A stretch of DNA of 64,000 nucleotides from Rhizobium leguminosarum (GTDB lineage: Bacteria; Pseudomonadota; Alphaproteobacteria; Rhizobiales; Rhizobiaceae): the NCBI RefSeq assembly GCF_004123835.1, contig NZ_MZMU01000019.1, positions 62,001-126,000 of the forward strand. The letters run 5' to 3'. Below are positions 26,418 to 33,993 of the stretch, one piece after another. The stretch's first letter is position 1. Each line of letters starts with the position of its first letter. The translations under genes were made by a program, and so were the position numbers. Below the pieces are notes generated by a model, which ran no database searches, was not told the origin of the DNA, and saw only the letters and a program-made list of their open reading frames with translations.

Positions 26418-28343
26418 TCAGACCTTGTAGAACTGCTCCGGCATGGTCGGAGCGGGCGTCGGCCAGCCGAAGGAGTTCGGCATGATCTTCGTGATGTTCT
26501 TCATGTTGTTCTTGACGATGCCGTAGCCATCGGGCGGCAGCGAGATGCCGAAGACATAGAAATTGTCGGCCGCACCTTGCAGAATCTGCTTCATGACCTC
26601 GCGCTGGCCTGATGCGTCGGACGTCGCCTTCAGCTTGTCGTATAGCGCAAGCTGGTTCTTCGTGCTTTCCGGCGGTTCTTCGGCATTGGCATTGGCGCGG
26701 TCGCGATACCAGAGTTGCCAGGCTGGGGCATACATGGCGTTGGCATCGGTCGGCACGTAATAGCGCGGGTCGAGCATGGCGGCGACGCCGCCATTTGCGC
26801 CGAATTGGTGGGCAGTGGCATCGAAATCACGGCCCTGGCGGACGCGCGTCTCCCAGAGCGAACGGTCCATCGAGCGCATTTGGGCATCGATGCCGACAGC
26901 CTGGAACATCGGGATCACCAGCTGGAAGAGATCGAGGAAGACAGCGCGCGCCTGGTCGATCTCGAAAATGATCGTCAGGCGGCGGCCCTTTTCGTCGAGG
27001 CGGAAATTCTGGTCGTCGCGCTTCGGCACGATCTGGTCGAGCATGGCATTCGCCTTGTCGACGTCATAGGCCGTGAACTGCGTGGCGAGCTGCTCGTTGT
27101 AAAGCGGATCTTCCTTCTTGATCGACGGCTGGGCGGGCGCCCCCTGACCAACAAGCACCGCATCAATCAGCGACTGCCGGTCGAGCGCGGTCGAGAGTGC
27201 CGCACGGAAATCCTTGTTGCGGAAGAGCTTCCGCTTGGTCTCGTCATTGTGGTTCAGGTTGAAGATGAAATTCATCACATTGGCTTCGGTCGAGGTCAGT
27301 GTGTAGAAATCATAGCCGCCCTGCTCACGCGCATCGTAGAGAACCGACTTGTTGTTCGGCGTGGCGATATACTGGTCCATCAGGTCGACTTCGCCCTGCA
27401 TGGCCTTCAGCAGCAGAACCTGCGGGTCGGCGACCATCTGGTAGACGATGCGGTCCATATAGGGCAGCTGGTTGCCCTCGGTATCGACCTTCCAATAGTA
27501 GGGATTGCGCTCGGCAACGGCGCGCTCGGTGTTTTCGCCGGGCGCTATGGTGAACATCCAAGCATGCACGCAGGGCTTCTTCGAGGAGTTCAGGAAGAAG
27601 GCGTTGTCATCCTGGAAACCGGCGGCCGCCTGGAAGGAGGCGATCCAGCTTTCAAAGCCGCGTTGCTTGGCGAGTTCATCGGCCTTCGGATTGAAGTCGA
27701 TGTGGAACTGCTCGAGATAATGTTTCGGCGTGCGCGTCGTCTGGTCGTTGTTTGCCCAGGCGACCTGCAGCGGGAACAGGCCGTTCGGCTTGTCGAAGGT
27801 GACCTTGAAGGTCTGCTCGTCGACGATCTCCAGCTTGGCCGGCTTGCCGCCGGACTTCCAATGATCCTGGCCGACAAAGGCGACGCGCTTGTCGGTGAAA
27901 ACGGTGTCGTACCAGAACTTGATATCGGCGGTGGTATAGGGATGGCCGTCCGACCATTTCATGCCCTTGCGCAGGCGGATCGTATAGACCTTGGAGTCAG
28001 CATCGCCCTCAAAGGACTCGGCGACATTCAGCGTCACGCCAGACCAGTCGGGCGTATAGCGCAGCAGCGGCTCGTAGGCTTGATAGCGGAACAGCATCGA
28101 CAGCGACCCGCCGCCGACGAGCGCCATGTTCCAGTCGCCGCCGTATTTGCCGACGCTTTCGACCGGTTTGACGACGAGCGGATTTTCAGGAAGCCGGTCC
28201 TTCAGGGCCGGCAGGGTGCCGCTCGACACCTTCGTTTTCAGGATATCCGCTTCCTTGAAGTCAGCGGCGAAAACCGGCAGGGCCGGCAATATCAGGGCGG
28301 CCGACGTCCCGGCCAGAAACGCACGTCGTTTCAGCTTGATCAT
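26418..28343 (-). CDS. ABC importer solute-binding protein, family 5 (Opp/AgpA-like)
   Basis: The start is ATG 28343, set by GGAGGAG. The 641-residue product has a twin-arginine-like start, 'KLKRRAFLAGTSAALILPALPVFAAD', with export signal ending near residue 27. The body is a large family 5 binding protein: 'LRKGMKWSDGHPYTTADIKFWYD', 'NPYYWKVDTEGNQLPYMDRI', 'FRAALSTALDRQSLID'. At this size it resembles rhizobial binding proteins for alpha-galactosides such as AgpA as much as peptide ones. It is the first gene of the operon that also holds two glycosidase-type genes, so a saccharide ligand is likely. The ligand itself is inferred. Confidence 0.9.
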   Translation of the reverse strand: MIKLKRRAFLAGTSAALILPALPVFAADFKEADILKTKVSSGTLPALKDRLPENPLVVKPVESVGKYGGDWNMALVGGGSLSMLFRYQAYEPLLRYTPDWSGVTLNVAESFEGDADSKVYTIRLRKGMKWSDGHPYTTADIKFWYDTVFTDKRVAFVGQDHWKSGGKPAKLEIVDEQTFKVTFDKPNGLFPLQVAWANNDQTTRTPKHYLEQFHIDFNPKADELAKQRGFESWIASFQAAAGFQDDNAFFLNSSKKPCVHAWMFTIAPGENTERAVAERNPYYWKVDTEGNQLPYMDRIVYQMVADPQVLLLKAMQGEVDLMDQYIATPNNKSVLYDAREQGGYDFYTLTSTEANVMNFIFNLNHNDETKRKLFRNKDFRAALSTALDRQSLIDAVLVGQGAPAQPSIKKEDPLYNEQLATQFTAYDVDKANAMLDQIVPKRDDQNFRLDEKGRRLTIIFEIDQARAVFLDLFQLVIPMFQAVGIDAQMRSMDRSLWETRVRQGRDFDATAHQFGANGGVAAMLDPRYYVPTDANAMYAPAWQLWYRDRANANAEEPPESTKNQLALYDKLKATSDASGQREVMKQILQGAADNFYVFGISLPPDGYGIVKNNMKNITKIMPNSFGWPTPAPTMPEQFYKV

Positions 28344-28432
28344 AGGGATCTCCTCCAAAAATCCGTGCCCTTATCATTATTTTTTGCTGCGGGCTGGGAT
28401 GAGGGAAAGATTACATTTGGATATTGTTAGGT

Positions 28433-28469
28433 AAAGCGTTATGTTTTCGTTAGTGCGAAAATTTGCTTT
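28433..28469. promoter_or_regulatory. Candidate LacI-family operator between divergent genes
   Basis: Two nested inverted repeats are centred near 28452: an inner pair TTTTCG (28444-28449) and CGAAAA (28456-28461), and an outer pair AAAGC (28433-28437) and GCTTT (28465-28469). They lie 54-90 bases before the LacI-type gene and 90-126 bases before the binding-protein gene. A central operator between regulator and target is usual for this family. Binding is inferred. Confidence 0.45.
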
Positions 28470-28522
28470 GGCGACGTGGTTGATATAGCCAGCGTCGCAT
28501 CAATCGAACGGCGAGGTGCCAC

Positions 28523-29542
28523 GTGGGAAGCAGAGGCCGGGTTACATTGCAGACCATCGCAAAGGAGGTCGGCCTGTCGAAATATGCGGTATCGCGGTCG
28601 CTTGCCGGCAAGAGCGGCGTCAGCGAGGAAACGCGCGCACTGATCCGCGAGACGGCGCAGCGCCTTGGCTATACCAAGCCCGCCGGGCAGGGTGCTGCAG
28701 GCGAGGTCGCGGTTGTCTTTCACGATCTCGATGCGGTCAACAGTGAGCTCTATATGCAGGTGCAGAACGGTGTGCAGCGCGAGGCTCATCGGCTTGGCAT
28801 GACGTTGCGCGTACGCTGGACCCATGATTCCGCACAGCTGGAAGAGCTGGCGCGCACCTGCGACGGGCTGATGCTCGTCGGTCCGCATGCCCGTGAGGCA
28901 GTGGCGGCGGTGAGTGCCACCGGCGTTCCGATCGTGCGTTTCGGCTGGGTCGATGCGCTCGAACAGATCGACCATGTGGGTGGCACCGACCATGAGGCAG
29001 GGCAGGCGGTGCTGGAGTATCTGGTCGGGCTCGGCCATCGGTCCATCGTTTACGTCTATGGCATGCCGGGCCTGCGGGGGCGCCAGGAGCGGCACTACGG
29101 CGCCCGCGAAATCGCCGAACGTTATCCTGACGTTGCGCTTCATGTTATGCAGTTCGACGAAGAGAACGGCTTCAGCGCGGCCTTCCGGGCGCTCGCCGAA
29201 AAAGGCATCCGGCCGACGGCTTTTTTCTGCGCCCATGACGGGTTGGCATTGACCGTGGTTTCCGAGTTGCTCGGTCAGGGATACCGCATCCCCGACGATA
29301 TTTCGGTCGTCGGTTTCGGCGACTACTCGCCGGCAACGCAGATCTCGCCGGCGCTGACGACGGTGAGGATGGAGGGGCAGGAATGCGGGGCGGTCGGGCT
29401 GCGGCTCTTGCTCGAGCGCATCGAGAATCCACGCCTGCCCGGCATGCCGGCGCGGCGCATCATGATTGCCTCCCGCATCATCGAGCGCCGCTCGGCCGGA
29501 CCCTGCAAGGCAGCGGCAAGCGTCGATGCCGCCGAGGTTTAA
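28523..29542 (+). CDS. LacI-family transcriptional regulator
   Basis: The 339-residue protein starts at GTG 28523 with GAGG at 28513-28516. The LacI helix-turn-helix is at about residues 7-51 ('VTLQTIAKEVGLSKYAVSRSLAGKSGVS'). A periplasmic-binding-protein-like effector domain follows, ending with 'PDDISVVGFGDYSPATQISPALTTVRM', a strong LacI family signature. It is divergent from the importer and glycosidase operon and probably represses it in the absence of the imported sugar. Its stop overlaps by four bases the stop of the convergent isomerase gene. Confidence 0.93.
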   Translation: MGSRGRVTLQTIAKEVGLSKYAVSRSLAGKSGVSEETRALIRETAQRLGYTKPAGQGAAGEVAVVFHDLDAVNSELYMQVQNGVQREAHRLGMTLRVRWTHDSAQLEELARTCDGLMLVGPHAREAVAAVSATGVPIVRFGWVDALEQIDHVGGTDHEAGQAVLEYLVGLGHRSIVYVYGMPGLRGRQERHYGAREIAERYPDVALHVMQFDEENGFSAAFRALAEKGIRPTAFFCAHDGLALTVVSELLGQGYRIPDDISVVGFGDYSPATQISPALTTVRMEGQECGAVGLRLLLERIENPRLPGMPARRIMIASRIIERRSAGPCKAAASVDAAEV

Positions 29543-30309
29543 CCGCCGAGCGAAGCAATCGCGGCCTTGACTGCGTCCCCGCCGGGCCTGGTCGGCCGGT
29601 ATTCCAGACCGACGGCGCCGTCGTAACCGTTGGCGAAGATCCAGCCGAGGCGTCGGGCAAGGTCGATATCGCCGGAGCCCGGTTCGTTGCGGCCAGGGTG
29701 ATCGGCGACGTGGACGTGGATGATACGGTCGAGACGGCCGTTCAGCACCTCCTCGGTGCGCTCGTCCATCACGGCGGAATGATAGATGTCGTAGACGATG
29801 CCGATCTCCGGGCGGGCGACGTCATCGATGATGTCGAGACCTTCGCGGGTTGAATCGAGGAAATAGCCGACATGGTCGATGCGGATGTTGAGCGGCTCGA
29901 CGCCGAGGCGGACACCGCTGCCTTTGAGGATACCGGCGCCGGCTCTCAGCGTTTCGGTAAGCGCCCGGCGCTGTTCTTGGCGGGTCAAGCCTGGGAGATC
30001 GTCGCCCGCCTGGGCAATCAGCACCGGCGCGCCGAGACGTTCCGCGACAGTGACGGATTCGGCAAGGCCTTTCAGCCAGGCCTGCCGGTTGGCGGTGTCG
30101 GTCAGCGCGATCATCGGTTCGGCGACGAGGCTGGAGACAGCAACTCCGGTTTCCTTCAGCGCCGCCTCGATCGCATCCAGATCCTTGCCGGTCCAGCGCC
30201 AGAATTCGATCTTCGTCAGGCCGGCCGCATGGGCGCGGCGGATGCGATCGGGAAAGCTGTCGCCCTCTTCGGCAAACAGCCATTCTATGCAGGCTGAATA
30301 ACGTCGCAT
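29539..30309 (-). CDS. Sugar phosphate isomerase/epimerase-like TIM-barrel protein (Hyi-related)
   Basis: The start is ATG 30309, set by GGGAGGAG; a much longer upstream frame is not supported. The 256-residue product shares with the Hyi-like protein at 19404 the motifs 'GVEPLNIRIDHVGYFLDS', 'IGIVYDIYHSAVM', 'HVHVADHPGRNEPGSGDID' and 'GLEYRP'. These supply the Glu/Asp/His metal ligands of the AP-endonuclease-2 superfamily. It probably isomerises or epimerises a keto-sugar or keto-acid. It runs toward the LacI gene and is divergent from an SDR dehydrogenase gene, with 142 bases between starts. Confidence 0.85.
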   Translation of the reverse strand: MRRYSACIEWLFAEEGDSFPDRIRRAHAAGLTKIEFWRWTGKDLDAIEAALKETGVAVSSLVAEPMIALTDTANRQAWLKGLAESVTVAERLGAPVLIAQAGDDLPGLTRQEQRRALTETLRAGAGILKGSGVRLGVEPLNIRIDHVGYFLDSTREGLDIIDDVARPEIGIVYDIYHSAVMDERTEEVLNGRLDRIIHVHVADHPGRNEPGSGDIDLARRLGWIFANGYDGAVGLEYRPTRPGGDAVKAAIASLGG

Positions 30310-30451
30310 GAAAACTCCTCCCATCTGTTGCTGCAGGCATGCGACAGATCGGCGCCTGCCGCAAGAGGTGTTCGGGCGCTTGACGCCCGGGTTCATTGGC
30401 GAAACACTCGGCACATCAGGCCGGGATCTCCGGCCGTTTGCGGAGGAAGAC

Positions 30452-31240
30452 ATGGATCTCGGATTGAAGGGTAAGACTGCCGTCATTACCGGTGCGTCGG
30501 TCGGCATCGGGCTGGCGATCGCCGAGGGGCTGGCGGCTGAGGGCGCCGACCTCGTGCTGGCAGCCCGCGGCGGCGAACGGCTTGAGGCGGAAGCCGCCCG
30601 TATCGCCGAGAAGTACGGCGTCAGCGCCGCCGCTGTCGCGGCCGATGTGGCGACGGTTGCGGGAACCGAGGCGATCATTGCGGCGGCGGCCGAAAAAGGC
30701 GGCGCCGATATCCTCATCAACAATGCCGGCACCGGATCGAACGAGACGGTGATGGAGGCGCCCGATGAGAAGTGGCAGGACTATTGGGACCTGCATGTGA
30801 TGGCCGCCGTGCGGCTGGCGCGCGGCATCGCGCCGCAGATGAAGGAACGCGGCGGCGGGGTGATCCTGCACAATGCCTCGATCTGCGCCGTCCAGCCGCT
30901 CTGGTACGAGCCGATCTACAATGTCAGCAAGTCGGCGCTGATGATGTTTTCGAAGACGCTCTCGACCGAACTCATCAAGGATAATATCCGCGTCAACTGC
31001 GTCAATGCCGGCCTGATCCTGACGCCCGACTGGATCAAGACCGCCAAGCAATTGACGGCGGAAACCGGCGGCAACTGGGAAGGCTATCTGCAGAGCGTCG
31101 CCAACGAGCACGCCGCCTCCAAACGCTTCGGCACGCCGGAGGAGCTGGCCAACGTCTTCGTCTTCCTGAGTTCGGAGCGTGCGAGCTATTGCATCGGCTC
31201 GACCTATTTCGTCGATGGCGGCATGCTGAAGACGATCTAA
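30452..31240 (+). CDS. SDR-family NAD(P)-dependent dehydrogenase
   Basis: The start is ATG 30452 with CGGAGGAAG directly upstream; a longer frame from 30308 is not supported. The 262-residue product has the cofactor motif 'TGASVGIGLAIAEG' near residue 14, 'NNAGTG' near 90, and the catalytic Ser and Y-x-x-x-K in 'NASICAVQPLWYEPIYNVSK'. The C-terminus 'GSTYFVDGGMLKTI' is typical of classical SDRs. It is divergent from a TIM-barrel isomerase gene and may take part in the same sugar or keto-acid pathway, though nothing fixes the substrate. A terminator-like hairpin follows the stop. Confidence 0.9.
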   Translation: MDLGLKGKTAVITGASVGIGLAIAEGLAAEGADLVLAARGGERLEAEAARIAEKYGVSAAAVAADVATVAGTEAIIAAAAEKGGADILINNAGTGSNETVMEAPDEKWQDYWDLHVMAAVRLARGIAPQMKERGGGVILHNASICAVQPLWYEPIYNVSKSALMMFSKTLSTELIKDNIRVNCVNAGLILTPDWIKTAKQLTAETGGNWEGYLQSVANEHAASKRFGTPEELANVFVFLSSERASYCIGSTYFVDGGMLKTI

Positions 31241-31259
31241 TTGAGGCGGCTGACAAGGT

Positions 31260-31293
31260 GCGCGGCGGCCGGTCCTTCTCAAGGCTGCCGCGC
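31260..31293 (+). terminator. Hairpin after SDR gene
   Basis: Eleven-base arms at 31260-31270 and 31283-31293 pair with a single mismatch around a 12-base loop, 20 bases after the SDR stop. No T-run follows. It probably marks the transcript end before the Rrf2 promoter. Confidence 0.5.
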
Positions 31294-31317
31294 GAGCCTG
31301 TGGACGTTGCCGATACA

Positions 31318-31334
31318 AGCTATAAATAATAGCT
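31318..31334. promoter_or_regulatory. Candidate Rrf2 autoregulatory site
   Basis: AGCTAT (31318-31323) and ATAGCT (31329-31334) form an inverted repeat with an AAATA centre in an AT-rich patch 83 bases before the Rrf2 start. Rrf2 proteins usually bind AT-rich dyads near their own promoters. The assignment is by position only. Confidence 0.45.
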
Positions 31335-31416
31335 ATTTTGTTGTATGTTCACGCTTTTGACGCTATTTGCCTGCTATTGGCAGGATAAATACTGCGATTT
31401 CTACAAGGCGACGACG

Positions 31417-31881
31417 ATGCTGACGAAAAAGGGAAAATACGGGCTGAAGGCGCTGGTCGACCTGGCGCGGCTGGCGCCGGGTGAGACCGCCTTCATCAAC
31501 GACATCGCGGCCCGCAACAATATCCCGAAGAAGTTTCTCGACACGATCCTGCTCGAACTGCGCAATGTCGGCATCCTGCGCTCGAAAAAGGGACCGGGCG
31601 GCGGCTATTCCCTGTCGCGGCCGGCAACCGAAATCCGCATCGGCCATGTCATCCGCACGCTCGACGGGCCCTTAGCGCCGATCCGCTGCGCCAGCCGTAC
31701 GGCTTACGAGGCCTGCGACGACTGTGCCGATCCGGAAACCTGTCAGGTGCGGCGCTCGATGACCGATGTTCGGGACGCGATCGCCGCCATTCTCGACAAT
31801 ATGACCCTCGAGCAGTTCGTCGCCGACGGCGGGCGCATCGACGGCGCCAAGGAACAATTCCCGATCTCCGCCGCCAGCTGA
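31417..31881 (+). CDS. Rrf2-family transcriptional regulator with four-cysteine cluster
   Basis: The 154-residue product starts at ATG 31417 ('MLTKKGKYGLKALVDLARL'), the usual Rrf2 N-terminus; an upstream extension is not supported. The winged helix spans about residues 1-75, with the wing 'SKKGPGGGYSLSRP'. Four cysteines at 91, 100, 103 and 109 are placed where IscR-type proteins bind an Fe-S cluster, so redox or iron-sulfur sensing is plausible. It converges on an SfnB-like flavoprotein gene with one base between stops. It lacks the RirA-type N-terminus, so it is not the iron regulator RirA. Confidence 0.9.
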   Translation: MLTKKGKYGLKALVDLARLAPGETAFINDIAARNNIPKKFLDTILLELRNVGILRSKKGPGGGYSLSRPATEIRIGHVIRTLDGPLAPIRCASRTAYEACDDCADPETCQVRRSMTDVRDAIAAILDNMTLEQFVADGGRIDGAKEQFPISAAS

Positions 31882-31882
31882 T

Positions 31883-33010
31883 TTAGACCCTGCCGGGCGT
31901 CGACCTATATTCACCTGCGGTGCGCACCAGCTTATCCCGCGGCAGCGATAGCGCGTGAATGCGGGCATTGCGCCAATGGCGATCGAGATTGAGTCCGATG
32001 CCGGCCGATGTTTCCCCTGCAAGTTCGAACAGCGCGTTTGCGGTGGTAAGCGCCGTTTCCCCGGCAAGGATCGCGGCCGCCGAGGTGGAGAAATGCGCGT
32101 CCGCCATCGCGGCCTCCACAGGATTGACCTGGGCAATGTCGAGTTTACGGCCAGCCCGTTCCAAGGCTGCCGCCGTTGCTTCGATGCGGATGGCGCGTTC
32201 GCCGATCTGGGGAAGGACAGTCATGCTGCGATCGCCAATTGCGGTCATCAGGTCGCTCCATGCGGCCCGGGCGATGCCGAGGCTGACGCCCGCCTTGAGC
32301 AGCAGGCCGAGCGAGATGTCGGTCGAATGTCCGGAGGAGAGAGCAGGCGCAATCGCATCGGCATTGACATGAAGCGTTCCGACGATCGCCGTCGCCGATC
32401 CATTGGTGCGCTGGCCGAAGCCGTCCCAATCGTCGACCACCTGCACGCCTTCTTCATCGCGTGCGAGGTAGAGCGTCACTGGGCGGCTGGGCGGAGCGGT
32501 GGCGGCAGCTGCGATCCAGTCGGCGAATAGAATACCGGGGGATTGCCGCGTGCGCCCACTCAGGCGGTAGCCCGGGCCTTCGGCGGTCAGTTCGGTCCCG
32601 TCGGTGAAGGCGGCGCCCGCGAAGCGGTCGCCGAGCAGTACACGGGCAAACAGCGATGCCTTCAAATCCTCGGCAGCCTGAGTGCGGAGCGTTTCCAGCG
32701 CGGAAAAATGACTTTCCAGCGCCTCGCCGATCGATGCATCGCCCTCAGCGATAATTGCAACGATTTCGGCGAGCAGGGCGTTCGACACGTCCAGCCCTTC
32801 ATGGTCTGGCGGAACCGTGATTGCCGTCAGCCCCGATACCGACAGCGCATCAAGCTCGGCAACGGGCAGGATGCGGTTGATATCACGTTCGCTCGCCTGA
32901 TGCCGGAATGCGGCGGCGAGGTCGCGGGCCATGGATATCGCCTCCTCTTCGCTTTCGATGCGATGCGCGGGAGGCCTCAGGCTCTCATGAAACTGCGATA
33001 CCGTTCCCAT
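31883..33010 (-). CDS. Acyl-CoA-dehydrogenase-fold flavoprotein, SfnB/DszC-like
   Basis: The 375-residue protein has an all-helical N-terminal domain, a middle beta domain and a C-terminal four-helix domain of the acyl-CoA dehydrogenase superfamily. Landmarks include 'LSVSGLTAITVPPDHEGLDV', 'GEALESHFSALETLR', 'DWDGFGQRTNGSATA' and 'ANALFELAGETSAGIGLNLDRHWRNARIH'. The last matches the flavin-dependent monooxygenase branch (DszC, SfnB) that acts on organosulfur compounds. A role in sulfonate or sulfone use is therefore plausible. It is the convergent neighbour of an Rrf2 regulator. The ribosome site is weak. Confidence 0.82.
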   Translation of the reverse strand: MGTVSQFHESLRPPAHRIESEEEAISMARDLAAAFRHQASERDINRILPVAELDALSVSGLTAITVPPDHEGLDVSNALLAEIVAIIAEGDASIGEALESHFSALETLRTQAAEDLKASLFARVLLGDRFAGAAFTDGTELTAEGPGYRLSGRTRQSPGILFADWIAAAATAPPSRPVTLYLARDEEGVQVVDDWDGFGQRTNGSATAIVGTLHVNADAIAPALSSGHSTDISLGLLLKAGVSLGIARAAWSDLMTAIGDRSMTVLPQIGERAIRIEATAAALERAGRKLDIAQVNPVEAAMADAHFSTSAAAILAGETALTTANALFELAGETSAGIGLNLDRHWRNARIHALSLPRDKLVRTAGEYRSTPGRV

Positions 33011-33171
33011 CGGTCACTCTTTTCTCAACGGATACAGGAGTGAGGGATTAGTCCTCGAATGATAAGGCCGGTTTTTCTACAAAACCCAAATGGTTTGGTT
33101 TTTCTTACCAGCTTGATTGCCTTGTCCTTTACTCTACTTAGGGTGAAGTGGGGCTTCCTTGATCGAGAAAC

Positions 33172-33951
33172 ATGATGAGCGACTCTCGTGCTCGCAACAG
33201 CGAGGTTTCGAAAATGGCACGCCAGCCGAGACCGCGCCTGACGCTGGATATTGCCGCTATCCCAACCTATGCGATCGGCGATATTCACGGTCGGTACGAT
33301 TTGCTTGTGAAAGCCGAGGAGGCGATCCTGCGTGATGGCGCGCGGCTGCCCGGGCGAAAGCTGATCGTCACGCTCGGCGACTATATCGACCGCGGCCCGG
33401 AATCGTCACAGGTTATCACCCACCTCATGGAGCCACCGCCTGATGGATTCGACCGCATCTGCCTTGCCGGTAATCACGAAGTCGCCATGCTCGACTATAT
33501 CGATGGCTGGATCTCCTATGACGATTGGATGCAGATGGGGTCGGCGGAGCTGCTCAAGTCCTATGGCCTCGATCCGGAGCATCTACCGCTGGTCTTTCCC
33601 TCCGGCGCGAAGCTCGATGCCTTCATCCGCCAGTCGCTTCCGCGGACGCATATCGATTTCATGCGGGCGATGCCTGTCCTGCTGGAAACCCCAAGCGTGA
33701 TTTTCGTGCATGCCGGCATCAATCCGAAACTGCCGCTCGACAGGCAGACGGACGAGGATCTGGTCCTCATCCGCCAGCGGTTTCTCGAAAGCCGGGTGCC
33801 GTTGCCGAAACTCGTCGTTCACGGTCATACGCCGAACGATGAACCCGACATACGGCCAAGGCGGCTCAATATCGATACGCGCGCCTATCGCAGCGGCAAG
33901 CTCACCGTCGCCCGCCTGTGGCAGGGCGAGGTGCATCTGTTTTCCACCTGA
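33172..33951 (+). CDS. Metallophosphoesterase, PP2A-like serine/threonine phosphatase
   Basis: The 259-residue protein has all metal-binding motifs of the PPP family: GDIHG at residues 36-40, GDYIDRGP at 69-76, GNHE at 100-103, then 'VFVHAGINP' and 'VVHGHTPN'. It should be a di-metal phosphatase in the cytoplasm, of the bacterial PP2A-like (diadenosine-tetraphosphatase or protein phosphatase) type. ATG codons at 33172 and 33175 and an internal ATG at 33214, with GAGG eight bases upstream, are all possible starts; the last would remove 14 residues before the conserved core. Confidence 0.9.
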   Translation: MMSDSRARNSEVSKMARQPRPRLTLDIAAIPTYAIGDIHGRYDLLVKAEEAILRDGARLPGRKLIVTLGDYIDRGPESSQVITHLMEPPPDGFDRICLAGNHEVAMLDYIDGWISYDDWMQMGSAELLKSYGLDPEHLPLVFPSGAKLDAFIRQSLPRTHIDFMRAMPVLLETPSVIFVHAGINPKLPLDRQTDEDLVLIRQRFLESRVPLPKLVVHGHTPNDEPDIRPRRLNIDTRAYRSGKLTVARLWQGEVHLFST

Positions 33952-33993
33952 CTTTCCCGTCTCATCATCGGGCAGGCCTCGTCGCGAAGCCGA

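Noticed and set aside
26715..28430. A 571-codon plus-strand frame opposite the binding-protein gene
   Set aside because: It is antisense to a gene with a signal peptide and complete family pattern; its product is unlike any protein family.
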